From positions 1 through 64,000 of the forward strand of contig JAKUCV010003182.1 of the NCBI GenBank assembly GCA_028386065.3: a stretch of 64,000 nucleotides of DNA. Direction: 5' to 3'. This document shows positions 44,229 to 57,063 of the stretch, in pieces. The translations under genes were made by a program, and so were the position numbers. Source of the DNA: Turnera subulata. Its lineage: Eukaryota; Streptophyta; Magnoliopsida; Malpighiales; Passifloraceae. Below the pieces are notes generated by a model. The model was not told the origin of the DNA. It ran no database searches and saw only the letters and a list, made by a program, of their open reading frames with translations. How positions within the stretch are numbered: position 1 is the first letter of the stretch; each line of letters begins with the position of its first letter.

Positions 44229-46522
44229 GGCAGCAAGCCCATTCGTGTTGCATATGCATGGTCTCTCAAACCTGTTTGGCTGTCGCCATGTGAAACGAGG
44301 TACATCCCAAGCAGCTAATCCTCAATAAGGCAAACAATTGAACACCAAAGTGGAAAATTATCAACGGACATGCCATTGTAAGGAAAAGTTAATTTTGGAA
44401 CTCTTTCTGATTAAGGTAATTAAGGTTGGAGTCGATCGCGTAACTTCCATTTGGACGTTTTGGTGGACAAGAAGAGGTTTTATTCATTACAAAAAAAAAA
44501 AAAAGAAAATCAAGATATAAGTTTATCGATGATTGATAATTGCCGTGTCATGATTTATTCTTAACAAGAAAAAATCCCTGATTAATTTAAAATGTGTATA
44601 GGATGAATCCGAGTCAAAATTTTCTTCCTAAAATGCTAAGATATGGAACTCATTTGTGGGCGATATTAGCTAGTATTACTGTAAATTGCATGCTTGTTTT
44701 AAGTGTACCTATCTTGTGTTTCTTCGTTACTAAATTTGATTCATGCTTCAATATCCACACTGTCTCTAATTAGTACTCTAACCAATAAACATTAACTTTG
44801 TGAAATGTAATTTATATTCCCATTATAAGACATATATCCTAACTCTCAAAGTGGAAATTGTGATTTGCTACGCGTAAACCACTACAATGGTACTTTCTTG
44901 TTTTGGGTGTTTTGTCGTTTCCATTACCCTTTGTTCGCTAGTTGAAAGAAAATATCAAGCGCACGTGTATCGTAATAGCGTGACTTGTCGAGAATATATT
45001 GGAAATTCTTTTGTCATACGAAACCAGAACCTAAAATTATTATGCCAAAGGATTTAATTTGGAATTTTCTTGGGTTCTATATATTTAGAGAATTTTGTTG
45101 TAATGCAGGCGGTTACAAGTATATGACCCAGAAACTTCCAGTAATTTTATCTAGCAATTCTGATTCATAGATTTACCATTGAATTCTTTTTTTTTTTTCA
45201 TATATAGAACGTCCTGTTTTCCTATAATTGTTTAGCCATTTCTCCTGTGATTGTTATTGCCTTCTATTACTGATATGCAGATGATGTACTACTCTCTTTA
45301 GTTCAACCTTTCTCGTTCCAACTTACAATCAATATTGATGAACTCATGAACACCTTGGAATAGTTAAATAAGATCACTTACGTGATCAATGGTTGAGAAT
45401 TCAATTCTTTTTGTTATCGAGTAATTGAGGATTCTTTCTTCTTCTTCTTTTTTTTTTTTTATCGTGAAATATCATAGTTGAGGATTGATTCGTACATTAT
45501 TAATTTGGGTTTTCAATTTTTCTTATCTTAGCTTGTACCGTATGTAGCATCCATTCAAAAAAATCAGTGATATATATTTTACAGGATGTCTCATGTATTA
45601 TCTACCGAGAGGGTCTAATTTCTACCTTGTTTCTTCCAATCTTATCTTGTCGCTGGCTTCATTATGCGGCGGCTGAAATTTTTCTTACCATTCTGAGTTC
45701 TTACCATTTATGCATCTATACATAGATAAAAGCTAAAATTTAAGAAAATTAAATTCATAAATACATAAGAAATTATTCGTATACGTAATATATTACACGT
45801 GGATATCAATATAAACGTAAACTATATTACGAATACGAATAATTACTATAGTTAACTTTATTAAACAGCATCCTAAGTCCTAACCTTACATATAAATATA
45901 ATCAATATAAATCCATGTTTTATTTTCATTATTAGTAGCTATTGTCTAGGAGGATTAAATTTTCAGCCCAGTCATACGGGCTTCTGGCGGAAAAAGAGAA
46001 ACCCAAAGATTCAAATATATTGCGGCCCATGTTTGTTTGCTGCAGGGCTTCTTTTGGGCTGCAAACGAAATAAAGTTTACAGCTTCCTTTTGTTTATAAA
46101 AAATCGGAGTTACGGCTAGAATTTCCATCAAATCATCATCAAATAATAAACCGATGCAAGTTTATCATAGGTAATATCACTTGCTGTACCAAAAAGGAAA
46201 CCACAGAGAAGAAGTCGACTTCTTGGTTCTTTTTCGGACAAGAAACTGATTATTGAGAAACCCGTAACTATTTGTTTCTTTCTTCTCATTGTGTACCGAC
46301 AATTATTTATTAATCGATAATGATTCTGTTCAAAGAGAAAATCTCTACTAATCCCTCTCCCTCTCCCTCTCCCCTCATTAATTAAAAAAAAAATCCTTTT
46401 CCCTCCCGCGGTCTAGACTTGAACAACTATATCTAAAATCAAGAAATGCCATTAAGCTGTAATTTATTAGTTACCCCGATAGTTTATAAATTTTACTACT
46501 ACAGGCAAAAACATTTACTACT
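44229..46522. other. Intergenic, about 2.3 kb
   Basis: The first 385 bp are the far end of the expansin duplication unit (homologous to 41905-42331), ending near 44613. Beyond that I see only AT-rich DNA with T-tracts (45189, 45450) and no gene. Confidence 0.5.

Positions 46523-46568
<46 letters not shown>
46523..46568 (+). repeat. Uninterrupted poly(G) tract of 46 nt
   Basis: Forty-six consecutive G lie about 265 bp upstream of the ATG of the large nucleotidyltransferase gene. Such a run can form G-quadruplexes. It is also a classic place for sequencing or assembly error, so the length should not be trusted. Confidence 0.9.
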
Positions 46569-46569
<1 letters not shown>

Positions 46570-46831
46570 GGGACAAAATCCAGGCCAGGATTTAGATTTA
46601 ATCCAGCGCCGCAATTCCCCTCGCAGACATATGATATTTCTTTCTTTTGTTTTAATTAATTTTTTTTTGTCTTGGTGTCCACCCAACCCAACCACATTGT
46701 CAATTGTCATTCCCTCTCGAGTCTCTCTTTTAAGACAGACCATCATCTCCTTCCTCTGCATCATCAAAGCAACACAACCTGCGACGAAAACCGCTGTCCT
46801 AAAAGGAAAAGAAGGAAAAAAAAAAAAAAAC

Positions 46832-49800
46832 ATGTCCAAATCAAAGTCAACCAATCCTCCTATTTCCTCTCGACCCCCATTCCCATCCATCACTCACCTC
46901 ACCAACTCGCTCGCGACTCAGAGCCAACTCATCGACTCGCTCACCGCCCACATCTCCCTCTACCACTCCCGCTCTCTCCCTTCTTCTTCTTCTTCTTCTT
47001 CTTCTTCTTCTTCTTCCAATCCACGCGCCTCCATACTGAAATGGTTCTCATCCCTCGCCGTCCACCAGCGCCAGGCCCACCTCACCGCCGTCGATCACAA
47101 ATTCACCCAGCTCCTCCTCCAGATGCTCGCCAAACTCCACGCCAGCGGCGGCCACGGACGCTTCATCATCCTCCCGGACCTCCCTTCCTCCGGAGACCTC
47201 CCCGGCCTCTGCTTCAAGAAGTCCCGCGGCCTGCTGTCCCGGGCCGCCGAGTCCGACGAGCCCGAGCGGCTCGTGTTCGAGTCGGTCCGGCTCTTCGGGT
47301 CCCGGGAAGGGGAGAGGGTCGAGGAGTGCAGCTGCTCCGCCAGCTGCCTGGATTCGGTCACTGTGAGTGAGGAGTTTGTGGAGGATGTTGATAGGTTTGT
47401 CGGGGTGATGGATGGGGTGTCGAACGGTGCGTTTTTGAGGGGGGAGGAGGGTGAATTGGGGGCGGATTGGGTGGAATTGGAGTGGTTGAAGGTGAAAGGG
47501 TATTATAGTCTCGAGGCATTTGTGGCTAACCGATTGGAGGTGGCGTTGAGGCTGGCGTGGATGAATTGTGGGAATGGGAAGAAGAGAGGGGTGAAGTTGA
47601 AGGAGAAATTGGGGGCGGCAGGCGCGGCGGCCAATGTGTTTTGGAGGAAGAAAGGGTGTGTGGATTGGTGGCAGAATTTGGATGGCATTACTAAGAGGAA
47701 GGTTTTTTCTACGACACTTGGAAAATCTGCCAAGGCATTGGTACTGCGTTTTGTTTTCTTTGCTTTCTTGTGATACATTCTGCAAAAAATTTAGCTGCTT
47801 GATTGATGAACTGCTGTGTGTATGGTGTCTAATGTTCGTTAGTTGATGAGAAGTTGTGTGTCTCAATATATATGGAATGATTTGGTAAAGATTAATGATG
47901 GTCGAAACTGAACTAGTTGGTGTCTTTCTTGTTCCATATTGGGTTTTGGTTATTGAATTTTTTTCATCGAAGTGTATTATCCTTTCCAAGACTGTGGAAT
48001 GCGCCCAATTGCAAGTGGTATATGACTGTTTTTTATCTTTTTTGCTGTTTTGATATATTTCCATAAGGGCAAAATAGAATTGCGGCGTAACTCTTCCTCT
48101 TTCGATTTATCAGACTCGCGAGATATTGAAAGAGGCAACTACAGCATTTGAGGATGAGAGGAGGATGTTTAGGGAAGGAGCAGAACCACCATTGAGGTGC
48201 ATGTACTCCGGATCATTGCACAGGACTAGCCTAAAAGTCCCAGCCGATGCTGAATTTGGTTCAACCATTATACCAACTTCTGTTCAGGGGAAAGTTTCTT
48301 CTTTGACTGATGTATTTAATGGTTTATATGCTCTTTGGGATATTATAACCTTGATACTCTCGGATCAACAAAGCAAAAATGCTATGTCGAAGATCTTCTT
48401 TAGCACATTGGTTTCGGTGAGTACAATTTCAGATTGTATTTTAAGGAAACTACGAGGGCTTCTCATGGTTATTCAACTTGATTGCACGAGGCTTGAACTG
48501 TTGGGAGACGGGAACTCGAAGCCCTCCCCCGGTAAACGCAAGGGAAAGAATGGTGCAGCAAGCCGTAAGAAAAAAGGAAAGAATCAGAATATGAAAAAGC
48601 TAAATTCTTTCTCTGGGGCAGTGGTGGATGAGTCATCCTTAAACAAGCCTCTCAAGGTATCTCTTTCTTGTATTGAGTACTTACTCCATATGCCTTTTAA
48701 CTTGTACCTATATATGCTGTGATCATTTAATTACTCATTGTCGAAATATTTCTCAGAATTTTGAATGTGCAGTGGCTGATATTGAGAATACAGAGTCAAT
48801 GGAATCCACCGAGATGCCTGATGTGGCCCATGGGATTCGCAGAGAGACATCGTCTTCAGCCGTTGAAATGGTTGCCAACTCTGTGCTTTTGGATCATTTC
48901 TCTTGTTGATCATGATTTAAATGGTTTCTAACTGATAGCCTGTCCTCAGGAACACTCACGCTTATTGATTGATGGAAAAGGACAAAATGGCTCTAGGAAG
49001 AATAGGAAAGGGAAAAACAAGAATAAAAATTCCTGCTTTAGTAATCCGGTTGTACTGAGAAGTTCCGATGGAGCAGTTGCAAAGGCACCCTGTTTATCTG
49101 CTTCCCTGTCTGATGAGGCAGCAAAACTTGGTCAGGAATCTGACAATGCAACTATTCAGAATGACACAGTGATCGGCAGCCTCACCCCTTCTCCTAACAC
49201 AGGTCTTATAGATTCTGCAAAGGGGCATGTGAGGGAGGATATTGATGCCTTGGGCTGTCAACAAGATCACCGTGTTAGCTCTGCAGTAGGCATCCGGCCT
49301 ACCAATCTAAACAGTCTGATTGAGAATCAAAATCCGTCTGTAATGATTGTAACTTCAGATTGTGAGGAAGAGAGTAACATAAAATGTTATGGTGTGCCTA
49401 CAACTGAGCCTTGTGATCTTTCTGGCAATAAAGACAGTAGCTTTCAGAGCCAGAAAACTGAGGTGAAAACTAACTTTGCCGACAAAGCATCTAGAGCTAC
49501 TGATGTAGAGGAGCAACCAATCCTGGTTCATGGAAGTGAGAAAAGAAATTCTCTGTATCCTGGATCCACCACCCCTTCTGCATGTCTTTCTTATGAGTGG
49601 CCTAGTTTAGCCCCTGTCTATTTTCCATCTGTTAATTCTCATCTTCCTCCTGCCACTGACAGATTGCATCTGGATGTCGGTCGCAACTGGCATAATCATA
49701 TCCGCCAACCTTTTGTATCCAAAATACACCAGGCTACAAATTCTCGTATTGAGAGTGGGTGCAACCGTCTACTGGCTCAACCACTGCCAATGAGCTTAGA

Positions 49801-52800
49801 GTGGCCACCTGTGGTTACAGGTGCATGTGGACTGGCTCCATCTATGACATGTAATTATGATTCTGGCTTTATCTCAAGAAGGCAGTCAGCTTTTCAGCAG
49901 AGTTTCACCTCACACACCACGCAATTTAATTCAAAAACCACTGATGATGAGGGGAAGTGTGCTCGAGATATTATGGACTTTCCTGAAGCTACAAATTCTC
50001 GGGAAGTAATAGATGAGTTTGAAAGCCACTACGTCTCAGAGGAAGAATTTGAAGTGGTTTCTGGGATCGATTACAGCCAGTATTTTGGTGGGGGTGTAAT
50101 GTACTGGAATCCTTCTGATCATCCAGGGACTGGTTTCTCTCGACCTCCTTCACTTAGTTCTGATGATAGCTCATGGGCTTGGCATGAAGCAGACATGAAT
50201 AGGACTGTTGATGATGTGGTTGCCTTCCCTTCTTCTTACAGTACAAATGGTTTGACTTCGCCAACTGCAACATCATTTTGCTCTGCTTTTGATTCTTTGG
50301 TCCCTGGACACCAGGCACTCGGTTATGTTGTGTCTGGAAGTGAAGTATCCGGGAAAATATTGCATGCTTCACCAACGGTGACTGATGCTACTGCGGAGGA
50401 GGAGGTGTCAGGGTCTATGACTAATTTGTCTGGTGATGTTGAAAGCAAGATTGGTGATTCACTTCCTTACCCCATTCTGAGGCCAATCATCATTCCTAAT
50501 ATGTCGAGGGAGAAATCAAGATCTGATTTTAGGCGTAGTCATGATCACAAAAGCCCATGTGTTCCACCTACCAGGAGAGAACAGCCTCGGATAAAGCGGC
50601 CACCATCACCTGTAGTTCTTTGTGTCCCACGGGCTCCTAGGCCACCACCACCATCCCCTGTGAGTGATGCTAGAAAACATCGAGGCTTTCCAATTGTGAG
50701 GTCTGGCAGCTCCAGCCCACGACATTGGGGTTTGAAAGGTTGGTACAATGATGGAGCTACCTCAGAAGAAGCTCGTATACGTATGGATGGTAGTGAAGTT
50801 GTCTGGCCTTCTTGGAGAAATAAAAATATTCCTACCCGTCCCATGGTTCAGCCTCTCCCAGGGGCTTTACTGCAGGATCATTTGATTGCAATTTCTCAGC
50901 TGGCTCTTGATCAGGAACATGTGAGTATGATTCTACAGTTTTATTTTAAAATGTATTGTTAGGTTGTGATTCTGTAGTTGGTTGATGCAATTGTTATGCA
51001 GCCAGATGTATCATTTCCTCTTCAACCACCTGCCTTACAAAACAGTCCTACACGAAAGGAATCTCTGTCATTGATGCACAATCTTTTGCATGATGAAATT
51101 GATTGTTTCTACAAGCAGGTACAATGCTTAAAGTGATATTCTTGGTTCCAAGGATTTACGTTTGTCAAATCCTGGAGTAATTTCTGTTGAAACTTACGAA
51201 ATTTTGAGCTTTTATTTCCTTCCACTGATGGGATTCCCACTATCGTTGTTTCTTTGTGTGACCTTGTAATCAAGGTTGCTTCAGCAAATACGTCTCGGAA
51301 GCCCTTCATTAACTGGGCTGTAAAGCGAGTTACCCGGTCTCTCCAAGTTCTATGGCCCCGGTCCAGAACAAATGTTTTTGGTTCAAATGCAACCGGTTTG
51401 TCGCTTCCAACAAGTGATGTGGACCTTGTGGTTTGTCTTCCTCCAGTTAGGAACTTGGTGGGAACCTCTTGACATCTCGCTCTCTTTTGCTACTTTCAAT
51501 AGTCATTCTAGGATTTTCCAAGGGCAGAAACTTAGTCTGCCGATACTCATGCAGGAACCTATAAAAGAAGCTGGGATTTTGGAGGGCCGCAATGGTATAA
51601 AAGAAACTTGTCTCCAGGTATACTTTCTGTCCTATGTATAGATACTGGATTAAAGTAGCCAGTTGTCCTGACTTTTGTCAATGTTTGTTTGGTCATATCA
51701 GAATATTTACCAAAACTTCGAACTGGATTTTTCCAATTCATATACCCTTTTGCATAATTGGCTCTGCTGACTGTTCCAGACTACAAATTTGTTTGGCAAC
51801 TATGCTTCCTTGCTGGTCTCCATCGTCGTTATCTAGTATCTGATTTATTTGCTGCTTACAGTTTCTCTTGCCACTGAGTTTCTGCAATGAAATTCAGAGC
51901 AGAATCAAACTAGTTGTTTGGCTTATTAGCCGTTAATAACCTTGTTTCTCCATGCTCTAGCTGAAGAATGTTCTAAGAATGGATACTTTCTGTGGGCAGT
52001 GTCAGAAAACCCAGGCTCTTTGATTTTTTAAGGGCTAAATCAAGAATTGCCATACCTTTAAGGGACAAAATTGCTGCATTACATGTTCACTGTGCTAGAA
52101 TGTGTTTGCACATCACAGGAGAAGTATGCTTGAAGCTGATTTCTGTAGGTGTGCTTATATATTGTTGCACGTTCCATGCCCTTTCCGTATTTTGTTAAAC
52201 ATTTTTAATCAAATCATTATTTTCTTTCTATTTTTCCTTATTTCTCTTTCGCTCTGTATGTACATTTTTCATGTGTAGCAATTAAGTAGAAGCCACCAAC
52301 CAGCATCTGTTGCTTGATTCGCATCTTTCTTCTCTGATTTTGGCATATGGACAAGTGTGAAATTGTTATGCTATATAACCAAACTAAGATGAATCCTTTG
52401 GGTGTTATTCTTCAGTTGTATGATTAGATGTTTGTCTGATAGCATGCAGCTCGTTATCTTGCTAACCAAGAATGGGTGAAGAATGACTCGTTGAAGACCG
52501 TGGAGAATACTGCTGTAAATCTTCACTCCTGACTTGTTTCACTACTGCTCTGCTTTGTTCTCCTTATTTTCTGTTCCCTCTAATCCTCTCTCATTCTTTC
52601 AGATACCTATTATTATGCTTGTAGTAGAAGTTCCCAGTGATGTGATATCCTCTGCTGCTTCTATTGTGCAATCACCAAAGGAGGAGCTTGTTCATATGAG
52701 TGGTGAACAGAACAGCCATATAAATTGTGAAACAGTTGTTTCGGAAGATTCTGTTTCACCAAAGTGCTATGATAGTGTGAAGGATGTAACATCTGTGCGC

Positions 52801-54940
52801 CTTGATATCAGTTTCAAGTCTCCATCGCATACAGGACTCCAAACTACAGAACTGGTATATTTGTTTAGAGCAAATTATTCAACTAATTTGAACATCTTAA
52901 TAATCAATAATTACCAACATACTTGTTTGATCCAATTCCTGGCTAATGTTTTGGCTTTTCCATTAGTTTTCACTGTATGTTGAAATGGAATAATAGGTAA
53001 AAGAACTCACAGCGCAATTTCCGGCTTCAACACCTCTGGCTTTGGTACTGAAACAATTCTTGGCAGATCGTAGCCTTGACCAGTCCTATTCTGGTGGCTT
53101 AAGTTCTTATTGTTTGGTAAAACTGTTATCATAAGATCCTTATTGTTAAGATGCTAGCGGACAGTATTGTTGGGTTCATGTGTTACTTACCCTTGCTATC
53201 AAACTCTTTTTCAGGTAATACTGATCACAAGGTTTCTGCAGCATGAGCATCATCTAGGCCGGCCTATTAATCAAGTAACCTTTATGTTTTATCTAGAGAA
53301 AGAATTTTTCCAGTGTTCTCTATCTTATATCTTGTTCAGAAAGATTATTCAGTTAACAGTCAATAGGTCGTGTAAATTTGATATTTCCACCTCCGGATGG
53401 CCTTGATAAAATTGTTACATGATGATCTTGATAAGCTAATAAGATCCTGATGGTGTGGCCTTCATATTTCTTAACTCTTGGTGGCTAGGGTAGAAATAGC
53501 ACCCTCTGCTATCTTTTTTGGCTGAATGAAGTATCTATGTAGGGCATGGAGAGAACATGCAGATTTCTGAATGTTATACTGACGTGATTTGAAAGAAAAA
53601 TTTTAGCATTTCGAAGCACTTCACTTTAAAATAGAATTACAAAAGAAGTACCTTGCTTTTGAACCTTAACAAATGAAGAGAGGGTTTTCTGAATTGACAA
53701 TAGAAGTTTTAATATACTGGTTAGGAATTTACCCACAGCATCTGTACATAGTGTTACCAAGCATTTGCTGGGTTGACTGGACATGCACATGAATTTGATT
53801 ATGATGTGCGCAATTGAACTCCCTTGCCTGTGATGAAATTTATTTGTTGAATGAATGTCTGTCAATCTGAACATAATTTTGATATTCTTGCAGAATTGGG
53901 GAAGTCTTCTTATGGATTTTCTTTATTTCTTTGGGTGAGTCAGAAAGTCGAGATACAGTTTTAGTTGCACTGCAGCTGTGGAAGTCCTTTTTCCTACCAA
54001 ATTTATGCTGAAGCCTCCAATTTCTGCTTTTGTTTTTGTTCACTTGCATATAATCTTTTAGCTAATTTATTATGTGGATGTACAGGAATGTATTTGATCC
54101 TCGCCAAATGCGTATTTCAGTGCAGGGAAGTGGAGTATATATAAAAAGGGAAAGAGGTTATAGGTGAGTGTAGCATTCTCTGTTTAATTATGGTTTGGCC
54201 CTGAGTTGAATGTTTTTTTCTTGTTTGTTGGGTGATCTATATTATGATGTTTGCAGCATTGATCCGATACACATTGATGATCCTCTTTTTCCAACAAATA
54301 ATGTGGGGAGAAATTGTTTCCGAATACATCAGTGTATCAAGGTTAGCTTGACTGGGATCTTTGTTGCCTTTTATTATCGTTTTATTTCCACATAGAAAGC
54401 AGGATATCAATCTGACCTCTGTGATTAACAATTTACTCAGTAGGAGTAAATGGTTTTTTGAATGCCTAAGCAGTTAATTGAATATAACTATTGGAGCCTC
54501 TTCCATCATGCATTGCCTCATAATTGTTTGTACTGATTGAATCACTTAGGTATGCAAAATATACACATGCATCCAAGAAAACTTAATGCATGTGAGCTTG
54601 CAATCATTTTAATGAAGATATGAGACTAATGCATGAGCAAAACAGATGCATCATCACCATAGTTATTCTCTAAGGTTTATTGGTTTCTTATTCTACCTTA
54701 GGGAAACACTTAATCCCAGCATCATGCATTCATAAGGAAAAAAAAATGTATGGTTACCAACATTTGTATTATGTTCATAAAAGTTTATAATGTTGCTTGA
54801 TGCAGGCTTTCTCTGATGCTTATTCTATTCTGGAAAATGAGCTGTCACAACTTTCAGATGAAGGCAATGCTAATTCAAAGTCGCCATACAGACTGCTTGG
54901 GAAAATCATCCCTAGTATTAATCTATCACAGGCAAATTAA
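46832..54940 (+). CDS. Large nucleotidyltransferase / non-canonical poly(A) polymerase-like protein (MEE44-like), 15 exons
   Basis: Exons: 46832-47740, 48114-48656, 48757-48870, 48950-50920, 51002-51118, 51275-51457, 51555-51617, 52443-52514, 52603-52854, 52997-53116, 53215-53274, 53894-53934, 54086-54163, 54257-54341, 54806-54940; 1580 residues, all introns GT-AG. The N-terminal 300 residues hold a Ser run and a Trp/Cys-containing domain; residues 520-1180 are mostly disordered, with Pro/Arg-rich ends. The catalytic core begins at 1219: RVTRSLQVLWPRS, then GSNATGLSLPTSDVDLVV with G1254-S1255 and D1266/D1268, and a third Asp in RLDISF near 1392. The PAP-associated part follows (FFGNVFDPRQM). 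This is the TRF4/Cid1-like nucleotidyltransferase fold that adds nucleotides to RNA 3' ends. Size and order recall Arabidopsis MEE44 (from memory). The end of exon 3 (48870 or 48882) is uncertain. Confidence 0.88.
46981..47016 (+). repeat. In-frame (TCT)n microsatellite coding a Ser run
   Basis: About twelve TCT/TCC codons encode a serine run near residue 51 of the nucleotidyltransferase. It is likely length-polymorphic. Confidence 0.85.
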
Positions 54941-56717
54941 CCTTTGAAGAGGTTTGTCTAGGCGGAAGGTACTGTACAACACTAATCACCAGTGAGTTGA
55001 AACATTAACTTTTGGTCTCATTTATTATTACCTCTGATGTGATCCAATGATATTATAAGAATAGTTCCTACTGTATTACTATTTCTCTGGGAACATTGCA
55101 TGCTTTATATTTGGTTCTCAGTTTTCTATGTTTTGGCTTGTAATTGCAGGTGCTGGAACGCAGTTGCTACACAATTAGTGAAGCATGGTTCGAACACGAT
55201 TAGTGGCTGTAAGTAATTTCATGAATTGAATTTAGATCAAAGGGCAGTTTGTTTAAAGATGTCAATCTCATGCTAGAAAATTTCTTCAATGCTTTGTCTC
55301 CTTCATTCCCTCACGAAAAGTTTGTTTCCATGAAATTCAGAAGTTGCACGCTTGCTGCCACAGATTACTGATAGTCATGCTGCACAAGGTAAAGTAACAG
55401 TCCTTTCTTTAGATTTTGTTTGTTTTTGGCGAAGTTTCTGTTTTCGAGCTTGTCCGTTTCAAGACGGTATTGAATTGTAGAGCTGTGTAACTTTCCAGCC
55501 ACAATCTTTTCTGGGGTGTGCCGTTTGAAACTGCATCTTTACAGTGAGCAAGAATTTGTCGTTGGGAGGAGATGGGGGATGTTGCTCTTCTCAGCCACCA
55601 AACCTGCGCCTAGCAGAAAATGAGAGAGCAAGGAAAAGAGTCACCACCGGAAAGGCCAGCCAATTTCATTATGCATGTTTTCTTCAGTAAGTTATAGAGT
55701 GTTGTGCTATTTGTGTAGTTGCAGTGGAGATATGGAAATTCTATTTTATCTTATTCTTTTTAAATATGTCATCCAGGTCTCAGCTATGGGAACTAGATGG
55801 ACCTATTGGATACTGTAGCTCAGGAAGGGACTTACTCAGAGGAGCAGCTGATATCAAGGTCATTAAAAACGAGTTTTACCTTGACTCGTAATAGTCCTCT
55901 CAAAATTGTAATGTAAAATCATGAAAGTTTACAAAATGTAATAATTTTATTAATTAAATATATGATTGATTCGATTATGATGTTTAATCTCTTAAATATT
56001 ATATTTTTCGTTGTATTTTTCTAACCGAACACCGTTAATTTTAATGCTACATTTGTTTTATTTCTGGTGCCCATTAAATGTCTTTTACCATGTTAATTCT
56101 TAATATAATTGTCCGAGTAAAAGTCTAAAAGAAGTCCTCTAAAAAACATATGGGCCATGTGCTGAATCAATCCTAAGCCTTCACGATTCAACCCTAAACA
56201 ATTTGCAAATTGTAACAAAATTATATAGTTATGCGAAGCCATTCAACAGCTATACAATCGAGAGACAACTCTTCCGCCCCTTCTTTTTTTTCTCTTAATA
56301 GTATGGCTTTGAAGTTTTACTAGATTACTACAGAGAAAATGATGTTCACCGAGCGTTCATTCAAATATGCCAGACAGCTACTTGGTCCGTAAGCAAAAGC
56401 TTTTAACCATTGGATGAGGAGGAGTACTTAGATAGAGGAGGAATGGAAAGTGGCTATTTGTTTACTATTTGCCTTGGTGGTACAACGTTCGTTCAATCCC
56501 TCCGCTACCTACTGAAGGAAAACAACAAAACAACAGGTAATTTGTTTATTCGAACTTAAAGCCCCCAGAGTCTACCTTATTTCTTTTATTCGAACAAAAT
56601 CAAAGTATGGTTGATAATTACAAACTGACAAATAGTAAAATGTACATCCCGAAAATATCCCTAAATCACCCCTCCCAAGCATGTTTAACTCTCTAATTCT
56701 AGGGCCATTTTGCTGTA
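54941..56717 (+). other. Downstream region of the large gene: possible spliced 3' UTR, then intergenic
   Basis: After the stop at 54940 there are paired splice-like signals: donors at 54969, 55209 and 55389, and acceptors ending at 55149, 55340 and 55544, with exon-like text between. No long frame continues across them. From about 55890 the sequence is AT-rich and empty. Confidence 0.4.
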
Positions 56718-56733
56718 CACTATGTGCCCTCTT

Positions 56734-57047
56734 TTTTTTGTCGAAAAGGCATCAGTGGTGTCATCATCGCCCCGTCGGTCCAGGCCCCGGTCAATATCGG
56801 TTACATCCTGGCATTAGACCCTCCTCATAGGAGAGACCGCCCAACCGGGGCACCAGCGGACACCCTCACCTGCTACGCGTCATAATACCGGGGAATCACC
56901 AGGCTCAACGGCCAGCACCCCACCGTGTGGAAGGCCATATTCGGCCGCATCACACTATGGGGCTTGACTGGAAGCGCCGGGACTCGAACCCGAATCTTAG
57001 AGATGGCAGGTTGAAGGCCTTGCTACTGGGCCACCACCCCCGGTGGT
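56734..57047 (-). mobile_element. Full-length tRNA-derived SINE with 16-bp target duplication
   Basis: The element is 314 bp, GC-rich in an AT-rich setting, and flanked by perfect copies of 'cactatgtgccctctt' (56718-56733 and 57048-57063). On the minus strand its 5' end carries an RNA polymerase III A box (TGGCCCAGTAGC, 57033-57022) and B box (GGTTCGAGTCC, 56990-56980), and its 3' end an A-tail after GCCTTTTCGAC. These are the hallmarks of a tRNA-headed SINE mobilised by a LINE. A truncated relative lies at 40124-40242. Confidence 0.95.
56980..57033 (-). promoter_or_regulatory. Internal RNA polymerase III promoter (A and B boxes) of the SINE
   Basis: A box TGGCCCAGTAGC at 57033-57022 and B box GGTTCGAGTCC at 56990-56980 are about 31 bp apart, tRNA-like spacing. 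The flanking sequence no longer folds into an obvious full tRNA cloverleaf. Confidence 0.85.
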
Positions 57048-57063
57048 CACTATGTGCCCTCTT

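Noticed and set aside
45415..45500. T-tract with possible flanking repeats ('ttgaggatt')
   Set aside because: The flanking match is only about 9 bp with a mismatch and the insert contains unrelated sequence; not strong enough to call a target duplication.
46471..46893. Minus-strand frame with a poly-Pro run
   Set aside because: The proline run is the translation of the poly(G) tract; nothing else supports coding.
47048..48064. Long (338-codon) minus-strand frame opposite exon 1 of the nucleotidyltransferase
   Set aside because: It is the antisense shadow of a GC-rich exon and its following intron; the sense strand has the conserved product and splice sites.
56980..57033. tRNA gene
   Set aside because: The A and B boxes belong to a SINE with a target duplication and A-tail; no full tRNA cloverleaf or acceptor stem is visible.
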